The position numbers and the translations under genes were made by a program. DNA of 59,529 bases from assembly GCA_965368585.1 (NCBI GenBank), contig CBDUNM010000013.1:1-59529 (forward strand), written 5' to 3'. Origin of the DNA: JARRQB01 sp965368585 (GTDB taxonomy: Bacteria > Pseudomonadota > Gammaproteobacteria > Chromatiales > Chromatiaceae). Numbering within the stretch: the stretch's first letter is position 1; every line of letters begins with the position of its first letter. This document shows positions 7,400-16,224 of this stretch, in pieces. Under the pieces are notes generated by a model. The model was not told the DNA's origin. It worked only from the letters and a program-made list of their open reading frames with translations, and did no database searches.

Positions 7400-9610
7400 T
7401 TACAGCCATGAAACCAATCCGGTGGTGCCGAATTTCCCGGCTGCAATGTCGTCCAGTAGGGCTTGCGCCTTCGCCGCTACCGCGGATTCCGACTCGCCTT
7501 CGTTGAATAGCAGCGCCAGGGCCAACCTGCGCGCGCGATCGATGTCACCAACCGCGAGCGACGAAACGGAAAACTGATAAAGCGTTTCGGGATATTCTTC
7601 GTAAATATAGGGATTCACCGAGCGGCGAAAAACCGAGTACGCCGAACCGAGGTCTCCGAGAGTGTAGTGACAACTCCCCAAATGAAGGTTTACCTCCCGC
7701 GCCGTCGCCTCACCTGAATAGGCCAAAGCCCGTTCGAAGTGCGCTATCGCTTCATCGCATCGTTCCAAATACTCCAGGCTACTACCGAGTAAAAGGTATG
7801 CATTGGGATCCGTAGGCGCCACTTGCACGTGATGTTTCGCATACTTCAGAGCTTCCTCATAGCGGTTGTCTTTTATCAGCAGTGCTGCCAGTGCATTATT
7901 TACTCTCGATCCAGACTGCTCCAGCGCGTGCAATTCGCGCAGCGCCGCAATACGCGCGGTGAGATCGGCACCACCCTTGTTCAGGTCAAACGGATCCACG
8001 GAGCGAATTTCGTATCTATCCGCGACCTCGGGATGCTTGCCGCGATTCGTATAGAGCACCTGTACGTCGTCGAAGAAGATCGGCACCAGATTCGGCAGCT
8101 GCTTTAAATCGGCTTTTACCGGTGAATCCAGGGAAACCGCCACGAAATCGACATCGTGCTCCTGCACGAGACGCCCTAGAGATGCAGCATTTCGCGACGC
8201 CTGAATCAGACGTTGGAAGTCTTCGCCAACGAATGGCGGCAGCTCCATATCCGCGTAGATCTGAAAATGCGGGTACAACCGGAAGTGCACATAACCTCCC
8301 ACATTTGCATTCAGCAAAAGCAGTCGCCCGGATGAGTCTAACTTTCTAAGGAAGTTCGTCGAACCTACCGGAAGCCCGGTCGAGTCGAACGGGTACGGGC
8401 GATGCCTGTGATTGGACCAGCTGAAGCTCGACGATGGCGCAACAAGCAATGCAACAATAACGACGGTAGACAAACGCAGACGATCAACTCTGGTTCTGAT
8501 ACGCGGAACCGAACCAACCATGGCCGCCAACAACGGTACAGAGAGCAATGTCCACTCGACGGCGAACCGGACTCCGCGCGTGACCAGGACAGTCGCTCCC
8601 AGCCAAAGAATCAGATGGGCCAGCCGTAATCGTCGTTCCTGCAGTAATCGAACGATCGCAAACAACGATAGCAGAAACAGTATTGCGAATACCGTGGCGC
8701 CAAGCGGTCGTACGCCGACAAAAAAGATTGAATAGTATGCGCTCGCGCCCAGTGGCTGCATTTCCTGTATGAACAAGCCGATGTCCGGAGATTGAGCAAA
8801 GGGCGCTAAAAGAACCCGCCATCCGTGCGGATTGATGAAAAGCGTAAGGGAACACGCGAATAAAGCCGCTACCTGCCATGGCGCGAGCCCATGCGGTTGC
8901 GGCGCTTGCCGGTATCGATCGACAAAGTATTCAACCACATATGCACCGCATATCAGAGCACCTATTACCCATTCGACGCCGTGCATATTCACCCAGACGA
9001 TCGTGGCGAACGGGAGTATAAAAATGAATTCCCGGCAGCGCTCCAAAATAAGCAGGAAGAATACGATCATGAAATAGGAAACCAAATGCGGACGCAACTG
9101 GTAGCCACGCGCCTCGAGGATCAGGTATACAGCCCCCGCCAGCAGCGCGGCCGCAACGTTGTAGTTCGCAACGCCACCGATCAGCCGAGTTGCCAAGAAG
9201 AGACTAGCGGAAACCAGTATCGTTCTGACCAGAACGAGCCCCTGATAACCGAAGGTGTCGTAAACACCGGCAATAGCGGCCTGAAAGCCCCAGTAGTAGT
9301 TAATCCAGGTTCGATCTTCGGCGATAAACGAAAAGTACCCGGTGACGGGGACTTCACCCGTTTCCCAGAATCGGCGGCCACCCGCGAGGTGGTACCACAT
9401 GTCCGAATCGCCGTACACAATGGGCTCGACGACCTGCAGAACGAACGCGAAGCCGACCAGTAGCCACAAATAGAAACGCGGCCATCGCGCCTCCGGGTTT
9501 TGCACCGCCCCCTCTACGACGGACAACGCCTGAGACACGGCAAGGCCGATTGTCGCAAGGACGCGCCCAATGTCCCAATCGCCGGCACCCGGTTTGAACT
9601 GACTGAGCAA
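7400..9610 (-). CDS. GT-C-like polytopic membrane protein with C-terminal TPRs
   Basis: The 736-residue product has about ten hydrophobic segments between residues 45 and 380, then a soluble region. The first outer loop, VYGDSDMWYHLAGGRRFWET, resembles the acidic catalytic loop of PMT/ArnT-like GT-C enzymes and of a widespread uncharacterised family with a D-x-D-x-W-x-H-L start. From about residue 565 it carries three or four TPR-like helix pairs (ALLIKDNRYEEALKYAKHH, LLGSSLEYLERCDEAIAHF). With the GT2 and GtrA genes downstream, a role in transferring a lipid-linked sugar is plausible but unproven. It could instead be a polymer ligase or a non-catalytic scaffold. Confidence 0.65.
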   Translation of the reverse strand: MLSQFKPGAGDWDIGRVLATIGLAVSQALSVVEGAVQNPEARWPRFYLWLLVGFAFVLQVVEPIVYGDSDMWYHLAGGRRFWETGEVPVTGYFSFIAEDRTWINYYWGFQAAIAGVYDTFGYQGLVLVRTILVSASLFLATRLIGGVANYNVAAALLAGAVYLILEARGYQLRPHLVSYFMIVFFLLILERCREFIFILPFATIVWVNMHGVEWVIGALICGAYVVEYFVDRYRQAPQPHGLAPWQVAALFACSLTLFINPHGWRVLLAPFAQSPDIGLFIQEMQPLGASAYYSIFFVGVRPLGATVFAILFLLSLFAIVRLLQERRLRLAHLILWLGATVLVTRGVRFAVEWTLLSVPLLAAMVGSVPRIRTRVDRLRLSTVVIVALLVAPSSSFSWSNHRHRPYPFDSTGLPVGSTNFLRKLDSSGRLLLLNANVGGYVHFRLYPHFQIYADMELPPFVGEDFQRLIQASRNAASLGRLVQEHDVDFVAVSLDSPVKADLKQLPNLVPIFFDDVQVLYTNRGKHPEVADRYEIRSVDPFDLNKGGADLTARIAALRELHALEQSGSRVNNALAALLIKDNRYEEALKYAKHHVQVAPTDPNAYLLLGSSLEYLERCDEAIAHFERALAYSGEATAREVNLHLGSCHYTLGDLGSAYSVFRRSVNPYIYEEYPETLYQFSVSSLAVGDIDRARRLALALLFNEGESESAVAAKAQALLDDIAAGKFGTTGLVSWL

Positions 9611-9738
9611 GTTGAATCCTCGAATATCGAACGGGTTAGGTTCAACTTAGCGGCAGACGAATGCAAATCCTTTAGTCGATACGCTGCAACCGACACCCGT
9701 CAGACGGTTGCGGTGCTGGTCGGAGGCGTATTACCCGG

Positions 9739-10680
9739 TTAATCGTTGCGCGGCCAGAAACCGCGAATTCCGGCAACGCCCTGCGCGCCCGCCTGCCATG
9801 CGGTCGCCAATAGCGAGGCATCCATACCCCCCAAGGCGTAAACAGGCATCGACGCATTATTGACCAGGTCCGCGAATCGCTGCCACCCCAACGGCTGCGC
9901 ATCCGGATGGCTGGGCGTAGGCAGCACCGGAGACAGGACGGCAAAGTCCAACCCAAGCTCCGCCGCACGCTGCAACTCGGGCGCACTGTGACAGGACGCG
10001 CAAACCCAGGCGAGACCGTCAGGCCGGCATGCCAGAGCGGACAACTGTCGCGCCGATAGATGCAAACCGTCGGCGCCCGAGCGACGTGCCAGCGATAGGT
10101 CTGAATTAACGATAAGCTTTGCGCCGCGCGCATGACACAGATCCACGGCCTGGCGCGCGAGCGTCTCGAGTTCGTCGGGGCGCGGGCCGAACAATCGCAT
10201 CTGCACCAAACGCACACCTTGCGACAGTGCGGTATCCATGGATTGCAAAAACGATGCGCCGTCACCAGCCGACGGCGGCGTGAAGACGTAGCGGTCAGGC
10301 AAATTCACCGCTGCAACGATCGGTCGGTCGGCCGCCGGCATTGCGTAGCCGGTCAGTTGATCCGGCGCGACCCAAGCCAACGGTTGTTGTTCGACGCCCC
10401 GAGGCTCGCCCTCGAGCGCGTGCACTCGGAAAACGTCCAGCAGAATATGCTTGTCACCGTAATCGTGGGCGACACGAATCAGCGGTCGATAAGTGAGCGG
10501 AGTCACACCCAGTTCTTCCCGCAGTTCGCGCTTGAGGCCCTCAACGGGGGATTCCCCTTCCTCCAGCTTGCCGCCCGGAAACTCCCAAAGCCCTCCTTGA
10601 TGAACGTGCTCAGGCCGCCGCGTGAGAAGAATGCGACCACGCTCGTCCTCCAGCACCCCTGCCACGACGTGAACGCGCAT
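9739..10680 (-). CDS. Nudix hydrolase fused to a ThiE-like domain
   Basis: The 313-residue product has two domains. Residues 1-135 are a MutT-type Nudix hydrolase with a complete Nudix box (G37, E43, R51, E52, E55, E56, G58), expected to clean 8-oxo-dGTP or similar nucleotides. Residues ~150-313 resemble thiamine-phosphate synthase or TenI. The diphosphate-binding motifs are altered there: VQMRLFG in place of the usual QxRxK, and DGLHLSARQL in place of the HLGQ form. This fusion beside argJ-secA is known in gammaproteobacteria. TMP synthase activity is doubtful. The argJ stop lies 9 bases upstream of its start. Confidence 0.9.
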   Translation of the reverse strand: MRVHVVAGVLEDERGRILLTRRPEHVHQGGLWEFPGGKLEEGESPVEGLKRELREELGVTPLTYRPLIRVAHDYGDKHILLDVFRVHALEGEPRGVEQQPLAWVAPDQLTGYAMPAADRPIVAAVNLPDRYVFTPPSAGDGASFLQSMDTALSQGVRLVQMRLFGPRPDELETLARQAVDLCHARGAKLIVNSDLSLARRSGADGLHLSARQLSALACRPDGLAWVCASCHSAPELQRAAELGLDFAVLSPVLPTPSHPDAQPLGWQRFADLVNNASMPVYALGGMDASLLATAWQAGAQGVAGIRGFWPRND

Positions 10681-10689
10681 ACCCGCTGC

Positions 10690-11880
10690 TCAGGTGCGGT
10701 ACTCGGCGTTTATCCTGACGTAATCGAACGAGAAATCGCAGGTCAGGATTTCCACGCTGGCGCCGCCGCGCGCCAGTTCGATGCGAATCGCGAACTCTTC
10801 GCGCGACATGACAGTCTGCCCGGCCGCCTCGCTGTAGGCGGGGTCCCGGCCGCCTCCCTGCACGATACAAACGTCGTCGAGCCAAATCTTCACCTTGTCT
10901 ATTTCCAGGTCCGCCAACCCGGCTCGACCCACTGCCGCCAGGATGCGTCCCCAGTTCGGATCCGAGGCAAATAACGCGGTTTTCACCAGCGGCGACTGCG
11001 CCACGGTGTAGGCCACAGCGCGCGCCTCGGCCTCTGTCTCCGCCTGCTCGACGCGCACCGCGACCAGTTTCGTCGCACCCTCGCCGTCTTTGACAATGGC
11101 GCGTGCGAGCTGCCTGCAAACGTCGGTCAGCGCGTCCTTGAAGATCTGTCGGCCCGTTGAGTTCAGCTCATCAATCGCCACACCCGATCTACCCGACGCG
11201 AGCAAGACACAGGCATCGTTCGTCGACGTATCACCGTCCACCGTAATCGCATTGAATGAGACGTCCACCGCCTCGTGCAGACACTGCTGCAATACCGGCG
11301 CGGATACTTCGGCGTCGGTGCCGATAAACGCCAGCATCGTTGCCATGTCAGGGCGAATCATGCCCGCGCCCTTGGCGGTCCCCGCGATCGTTACGCGCGC
11401 ACCCGGCAGGTCGACCTGACGACTGACCAGCTTCGGCACGGTATCGGTGGTCATGATCGCGCTTGCGACCGCTTCCCAACCTGTGTCGGTCACACTGCTC
11501 AAGAGTCCCGGGATCGCCTCCGCAAACCGGTCGACAGGCAGGTCCTCCCCGATCACGCCGGTGGAAAACGGCGCCACCTCATTCAGGGCACAGCCTGCGG
11601 CCGCGGCCAGCAAACGGCAGGTTTCGAGCGCGGCACGCAAGCCGCGGTCACCGGTGCCGGCGTTCGCATTTCCGGAGTTGATCAACAGGTAGCGTGGGGG
11701 CGTTTCATGCAGGTGGTCCCGGGCGACGGTCACCGGCGCCGCACAGAATGCGTTGCGGGTGAATACCGCGGCCGCCGAACCTTCGGGCGCAAGCTCGATC
11801 AGCGCCAGATCATCGTGGTTTTTGTAGCGTATGTTGGCGGCAGTCGCACCGAGTCTGATCCCGGGAACACATATTGCCAT
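10690..11880 (-). CDS. argJ: Bifunctional glutamate N-acetyltransferase / ornithine acetyltransferase
   Basis: ArgJ recycles acetyl groups in arginine synthesis by moving acetyl from N-acetylornithine to glutamate; many forms also use acetyl-CoA. It is made as a precursor that cleaves itself at an Ala-Thr bond. The cleavage motif KGAGMIRPDMATML is intact near residue 190, with T in ATML as the nucleophile. The ATG at 11880 gives 396 residues; an in-frame TTG four codons upstream (11892) is an alternative. secA ends 7-19 bases upstream, so argJ is probably read through from secA. Confidence 0.95.
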   Translation of the reverse strand: MAICVPGIRLGATAANIRYKNHDDLALIELAPEGSAAAVFTRNAFCAAPVTVARDHLHETPPRYLLINSGNANAGTGDRGLRAALETCRLLAAAAGCALNEVAPFSTGVIGEDLPVDRFAEAIPGLLSSVTDTGWEAVASAIMTTDTVPKLVSRQVDLPGARVTIAGTAKGAGMIRPDMATMLAFIGTDAEVSAPVLQQCLHEAVDVSFNAITVDGDTSTNDACVLLASGRSGVAIDELNSTGRQIFKDALTDVCRQLARAIVKDGEGATKLVAVRVEQAETEAEARAVAYTVAQSPLVKTALFASDPNWGRILAAVGRAGLADLEIDKVKIWLDDVCIVQGGGRDPAYSEAAGQTVMSREEFAIRIELARGGASVEILTCDFSFDYVRINAEYRT

Positions 11881-11899
11881 GTCAAGAGTCAACCGCGCG

Positions 11900-14713
11900 T
11901 TATTGCAACTTTCCGTGACACTGCTTGTACTTCTTGCCCGAACCGCACGGGCAGGGCTCGTTGCGTCCGATTTTTCGGTCTGGTCTCACAAAAGGTTTTT
12001 TCTCGAGCACGGCGACGTCCTCGGCGGCGTCCGCGGACTCCGGCGCTCCGTCCCCAAACCCCTCAAACGCCTCGTGCTGAAACTGGAATCCCGACATTTC
12101 CTGATCGCCACCCAACTCGACCGGCGGCGGCGCCTTTACCTGCAAGCGGCTGAGAATCGAAACAACTTCGTGTTTTATCGCATCCAACATGCTCTCAAAC
12201 ATCGCGAAGGCTTCGCGCTTATACTCCTGCTTGGGATTTTTCTGCGCGTAGCCGCGCAAATGAATACCCTGGCGTAGATAGTCCATCGCCGCGAGGTGTT
12301 CTTTCCAGTGCGTATCGAGCGTCTGGAGCATGATCGCCTTCTCCAGATAGCGCATCTGCTCTGAACCGATCTGGGACTCTTTCTCGGCGTACGCGTCGCT
12401 CAACGTCGCGGCGATTTTTTCCCGCAGAGTTTCCTCATGCAGACCGTCGTCATCGTCCAACCACTGCTGAATCGGCAGTTGCAGGCCGAACTCCTGTTCG
12501 AGAGCTTCCTCCAGGCCGGGCACGTTCCATTGCTCTTCCAGGCTGCGCGGCGGTATGTGCGCGCTGACCACGCCATCCAGCACATCTGCACGCAACCCGC
12601 GAATCGTCTCGGACACGTCGTCGACGTCCATCAGCTCGTTGCGCTGTTCGTACACGACTTTGCGCTGGTCGTTGGCTACATCGTCGAACTCCAGCAGCTG
12701 CTTGCGTATATCGAAGTTGCGCCCTTCGACCTTACGCTGCGCGTTTTCGATGGCCTTGTTCACCCAGGGGTGCTCGATCGCCTCGCCTTCTTCCATGCCG
12801 AGTTTTTTCATCATGCCGCTGACACGGTCAGAAGCGAAGATTCGCATCAGATTGTCTTCCAGCGAAAGGTAAAAGCGACTCGAGCCCGGATCGCCCTGAC
12901 GCCCGGATCGCCCACGCAGTTGGTTGTCGATACGGCGTGATTCGTGTCTTTCCGTGCTCACCACGCGCAAGCCGCCAGCCGCCAGTACGCGCTTTTGCCG
13001 ATCTGCCCAGTCGGCCTTGCAGGACTCGACCTCGGCGTCGTTGGCCGCCTCTCCCAGCGCTTCCAGTTCCTTTTCAAGATTGCCGCCTAACATGATATCG
13101 GTTCCCCGACCGGCCATGTTCGTCGCTATCGTGACGGCGCCTGGACGCCCGGCTTCGGCAACGATTTGCGCTTCGCGCTCGTGTTGTTTGGCGTTCAGCA
13201 CCTGGTGCGGAATCCCCGCTTTTTCGAGCATTTCCGATACCAACTCCGACACCTCTATGGATGCGGTGCCGACCAGGCACGGTTGTCCGCGCTCGACACA
13301 ATCCTTGATGTCTTCGGTAATTGCCGCAAACTTCTCGCGCTGCGTCAGGAATACCAGGTCCGACTGGTCATCCCTTACCATCGGTTTGTTGGTCGGAATG
13401 ACAACGACTTCCAGGCCGTAGATCTGCTGAAACTCAAATGCTTCAGTATCGGCCGTACCCGTCATCCCCGACAATTTGTCGTACAGCCGGAAGTAATTCT
13501 GGAAGGTAATGGACGCCAGGGTCTGGTTTTCCTGCTGAATAGAAACGCCCTCTTTCGCTTCTACCGCCTGGTGCAGGCCGTCGGACCAGCGCCTGCCGGG
13601 CATGGTGCGACCGGTGAACTCGTCAACGATCACGATCTGCCCGTCCCGGACGATGTAGTCGACGTTCTTTTGAAACAGCACCTGCGCGCGTAAGGCCGCC
13701 ATGACATGGTGCATCAGCGTAATGTTCGCCGTGTCGTACAGACTCGTGGCCGGATCCAACAACTGCATCTCGGTCAGCATTTGTTCGACGTGCTCGTGTC
13801 CCTCGTCGCTCAGAAAAACCTGTTTGGCTTTCTCATCCACGGAATAGTCGCCAGGACCGAAATCTTCCCGCCCCTCGTCGTTGATGAAGGCGTCCTGACG
13901 GGTCAGCTTGGGCGGTATATCCTTGACTCTCCGATAGAGATCGGAGCTGTCGTCCGCAGGCCCCGAAATGATCAGCGGCGTTCTCGCCTCGTCGATCAGA
14001 ATCGAGTCCACTTCGTCGACCACGGCGAAATTGCGACGTTGCACGCGCTGTGCCGTCTCGAAGGCCATATTATCCCGTAAGTAGTCGAACCCGAACTCGT
14101 TGTTCGTGCCATAGGTGATGTCGCAATCGTAAGCCTCCTTGCGCGTCGACGGGCGCAAGTGCCGAACTCCGCCGGTATCTCCCGTGTAGTCGATATCGAA
14201 TACATACGACGCACTATCCGGCCCCATACCTCCCGACGAATTGATTACACCGGTACTCATGCCGAGAAACGCATACACGCGGCCCATCCATTCCGCATCG
14301 CGGCGCGCCAGGTAATCGTTGACCGTGACCAGATGAACGCCTTTGCCCGGCAGGGCGTTCAGATAGACGGCCAGCGTTGCGACCAGGGTCTTACCCTCGC
14401 CGGTGCGCATCTCGGCGATCTTGCCTTGGTGCAAGACCATGCCGCCGATCAACTGTACGTCGAAATGGCGCATGGAAAGCACGCGCCACCCGGCCTCTCG
14501 CACGACCGCGAAGGCTTCCGGCAGCAAGGTATCGAGATCCTCGCCGTCAGCCACACGAGTACGGAATTCGTCGGTTTTGGCCTTGAGTTCGGAATCGGAA
14601 AGCCGCTGGATGGAAGGTTCCAGCGCATTGATTTCATCAACGTTCTTGTACATACGCTTGACGAGCCGCTCGTTGCGGCTGCCAAACACTTTTCGGACGA
14701 TCTGGTTAAACAT
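11900..14713 (-). CDS. secA: Preprotein translocase ATPase SecA
   Basis: SecA is the motor ATPase that drives unfolded preproteins through SecYEG. The product has 937 residues, slightly longer than the E. coli 901. It shows Walker A MRTGEGKT near residue 105, the DEAD-type motif VDEVDSILIDEA, the preprotein crosslinking region, and GTDIMLGG of the second nucleotide domain. The C-terminal zinc domain CPCGSGKKYKQCH is intact and binds SecB and ribosomes. The 99-base gap to the M23 gene holds two small hairpins (ACGGCC/GGCCGT at 14769-14783, CGG/CCG about 14750-14764) and a TATGAT that could be a -10 for secA. Confidence 0.98.
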   Translation of the reverse strand: MFNQIVRKVFGSRNERLVKRMYKNVDEINALEPSIQRLSDSELKAKTDEFRTRVADGEDLDTLLPEAFAVVREAGWRVLSMRHFDVQLIGGMVLHQGKIAEMRTGEGKTLVATLAVYLNALPGKGVHLVTVNDYLARRDAEWMGRVYAFLGMSTGVINSSGGMGPDSASYVFDIDYTGDTGGVRHLRPSTRKEAYDCDITYGTNNEFGFDYLRDNMAFETAQRVQRRNFAVVDEVDSILIDEARTPLIISGPADDSSDLYRRVKDIPPKLTRQDAFINDEGREDFGPGDYSVDEKAKQVFLSDEGHEHVEQMLTEMQLLDPATSLYDTANITLMHHVMAALRAQVLFQKNVDYIVRDGQIVIVDEFTGRTMPGRRWSDGLHQAVEAKEGVSIQQENQTLASITFQNYFRLYDKLSGMTGTADTEAFEFQQIYGLEVVVIPTNKPMVRDDQSDLVFLTQREKFAAITEDIKDCVERGQPCLVGTASIEVSELVSEMLEKAGIPHQVLNAKQHEREAQIVAEAGRPGAVTIATNMAGRGTDIMLGGNLEKELEALGEAANDAEVESCKADWADRQKRVLAAGGLRVVSTERHESRRIDNQLRGRSGRQGDPGSSRFYLSLEDNLMRIFASDRVSGMMKKLGMEEGEAIEHPWVNKAIENAQRKVEGRNFDIRKQLLEFDDVANDQRKVVYEQRNELMDVDDVSETIRGLRADVLDGVVSAHIPPRSLEEQWNVPGLEEALEQEFGLQLPIQQWLDDDDGLHEETLREKIAATLSDAYAEKESQIGSEQMRYLEKAIMLQTLDTHWKEHLAAMDYLRQGIHLRGYAQKNPKQEYKREAFAMFESMLDAIKHEVVSILSRLQVKAPPPVELGGDQEMSGFQFQHEAFEGFGDGAPESADAAEDVAVLEKKPFVRPDRKIGRNEPCPCGSGKKYKQCHGKLQ

Positions 14714-14812
14714 GAAATCCGTGCCTGAATCTGAGGTACGTCAAGAGGTTGCGGATCATACCGCACATACGGCCAGCGGCCGTAGAGCACCGGTTGCAGT
14801 AACTGACTGTGA

Positions 14813-15724
14813 TCAGTCGTCGTCGATAAATTGGCGGGGATCCAGCGGCCGCCCTTCCTGCCGCACCTCGAAATGCACGTGTGGCCCCGTGGACTTACCC
14901 GTTGAGCCCAGCAACGCAATGGTCTGACCCTTCTTGACCACATCCCCTAACTGCACCAGGTTCTGCTTGTTGTGCGCATATCGGGTAGAGAAGCCATCCG
15001 CGTGCTTAACGTCGATCAAATTGCCATAACCCGCCACCGATTCCGACCGGGTAACGACGCCGCCCGCCACGGCCAATACTTCCGAACCCGAAATCCCGGC
15101 GAAATCGATCCCGTGATGCACCCCTTTCTTACCGGTAAACGGATCGGTTCTCTTGCCGTAATCCGATGCCACCCAGCCCTTCAGGATCGGGCGGCCCGAT
15201 GGCAGCACCTCGGCTTTCAACTCCCGGTTCATGAGCAGATGCTCGAGGAGCTCGAGCTTGCGTTCACGATCTTCCAGGACTCGCGACAAGCGCGCCATAT
15301 CGCCGGTTATCTCCGCTACATCCTGTGACTGGTAATCGCCCAGTGCGTCGGAACCACCTTGCGCCGGGTTGCTGTCGAAATCGAATTCGTTGGTATCGAG
15401 CTTACCCGCCTTGACCAAACGTTCACCCAAGGCGTTCAACCGCATCAGTTGTGCCTGCAGGTTGGCAACGCGCAACGCCAATGCATCGAGGTGGGCCTGC
15501 GTTTCGGCCCGGACCTGACTCGACAGCCGTTTCTCGTCCGCCACCAATTTGATCACCGAATCGGGCACCGATCCATCAGCCACGATTACCGTCTGACGAC
15601 CGACCCAGAACGCGGCACCCGCGATCATCGACGCCGAAAGCAGAATCGGAATCAATATGCGGGGTGCAAACAGATCGTCATCGCCGCTATTGCTACAGAA
15701 ATTCGACAAGCGGATGATATTCAT
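14813..15724 (-). CDS. M23-family peptidoglycan endopeptidase
   Basis: The 303-residue product has an N-terminal transmembrane helix (about residues 22-42), a coiled-coil stretch (about 60-150) and a C-terminal LytM/M23 domain with the zinc motifs HHGIDFAG and HVHFEV and the core GYGNLIDVKHADG. All metal ligands (H, D, HxH) are present, so it is probably an active zinc endopeptidase cutting peptide cross-links in the periplasm. The place between dciA/lpxC and secA is conserved in gammaproteobacteria. It is divergent from dciA across 56 bases that hold an 18-base near-palindrome. Confidence 0.92.
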   Translation of the reverse strand: MNIIRLSNFCSNSGDDDLFAPRILIPILLSASMIAGAAFWVGRQTVIVADGSVPDSVIKLVADEKRLSSQVRAETQAHLDALALRVANLQAQLMRLNALGERLVKAGKLDTNEFDFDSNPAQGGSDALGDYQSQDVAEITGDMARLSRVLEDRERKLELLEHLLMNRELKAEVLPSGRPILKGWVASDYGKRTDPFTGKKGVHHGIDFAGISGSEVLAVAGGVVTRSESVAGYGNLIDVKHADGFSTRYAHNKQNLVQLGDVVKKGQTIALLGSTGKSTGPHVHFEVRQEGRPLDPRQFIDDD

Positions 15725-15751
15725 CGTTGCCCGTTACCTTAAGTGTTTAAC

Positions 15752-15769
15752 TGCGCCGCCAGCGGCGCA
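15752..15769. repeat. 18-base near-palindrome between dciA and the M23 gene
   Basis: TGCGCCGC and GCGGCGCA flank a CA centre in the 56-base divergent region. It could form a hairpin in either leader or be a binding site for a dimeric protein. No poly-T follows on either strand, so it is not a typical terminator. The function is unknown. Confidence 0.5.
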
Positions 15770-15780
15770 AATCGAAGCCA

Positions 15781-16224
15781 ATGACCAGAAACCTGCTCAA
15801 GCCCATTAGCACCCTGATGAAACAAAACGAAGGCGCCTTACGACGCCTCAGTACCGAAATGACCCGACAATCGTTCCTATTACACCATCTAAAGGCGTTT
15901 TTGCCCAGTCAAATACAACCTCATTTCGTCGCCGCGCACCTAAGCGATCGCGAGCTCGTACTCTACGCCGACAGCCCGGCCTGGATGATGCGTCTGCGGT
16001 TCCACGCGCCACAACTGGTCAAGCACGTTCCGCCGAATTTCCCTCACCCCTTGCGCACGAAACTGCGCGTGGTCGCGTCTATCTCTGCGACGCCGCAGCC
16101 GCGCAGGCAGCGTCAGGTATCGCCTGCCGCGACCCGTACACTGCTGGAATCCGCCTCGGGGACGTCGGATGAGGCGTTGCGGGCGGCACTCAAACGGCTG
16201 GGAAGCCTGCGCCGCCACCGCTAA
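15781..16224 (+). CDS. dciA: DciA (DUF721), replicative helicase loader/operator
   Basis: DciA is the ancestral bacterial partner that helps load the DnaB helicase where DnaC/DnaI are absent. The 147-residue product has the DUF721 fold in its first ~95 residues (FLPSQIQPHFVAAHLSDREL, then ADSPAWMMRLRFHAPQLV, the family's W-x-x-x-L-x-x pattern) and a basic, probably flexible C-terminal tail. Its presence suggests this organism uses the DciA system. The stop overlaps the convergent lpxC stop by 4 bases. Confidence 0.85.
   Translation: MTRNLLKPISTLMKQNEGALRRLSTEMTRQSFLLHHLKAFLPSQIQPHFVAAHLSDRELVLYADSPAWMMRLRFHAPQLVKHVPPNFPHPLRTKLRVVASISATPQPRRQRQVSPAATRTLLESASGTSDEALRAALKRLGSLRRHR

Noticed and set aside
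9686..9711. GCAACCG/CGGTTGC hairpin after the Nudix-ThiE gene
   Set aside because: Seven-base stem with a 12-base loop and no T-run; too weak to call a terminator.
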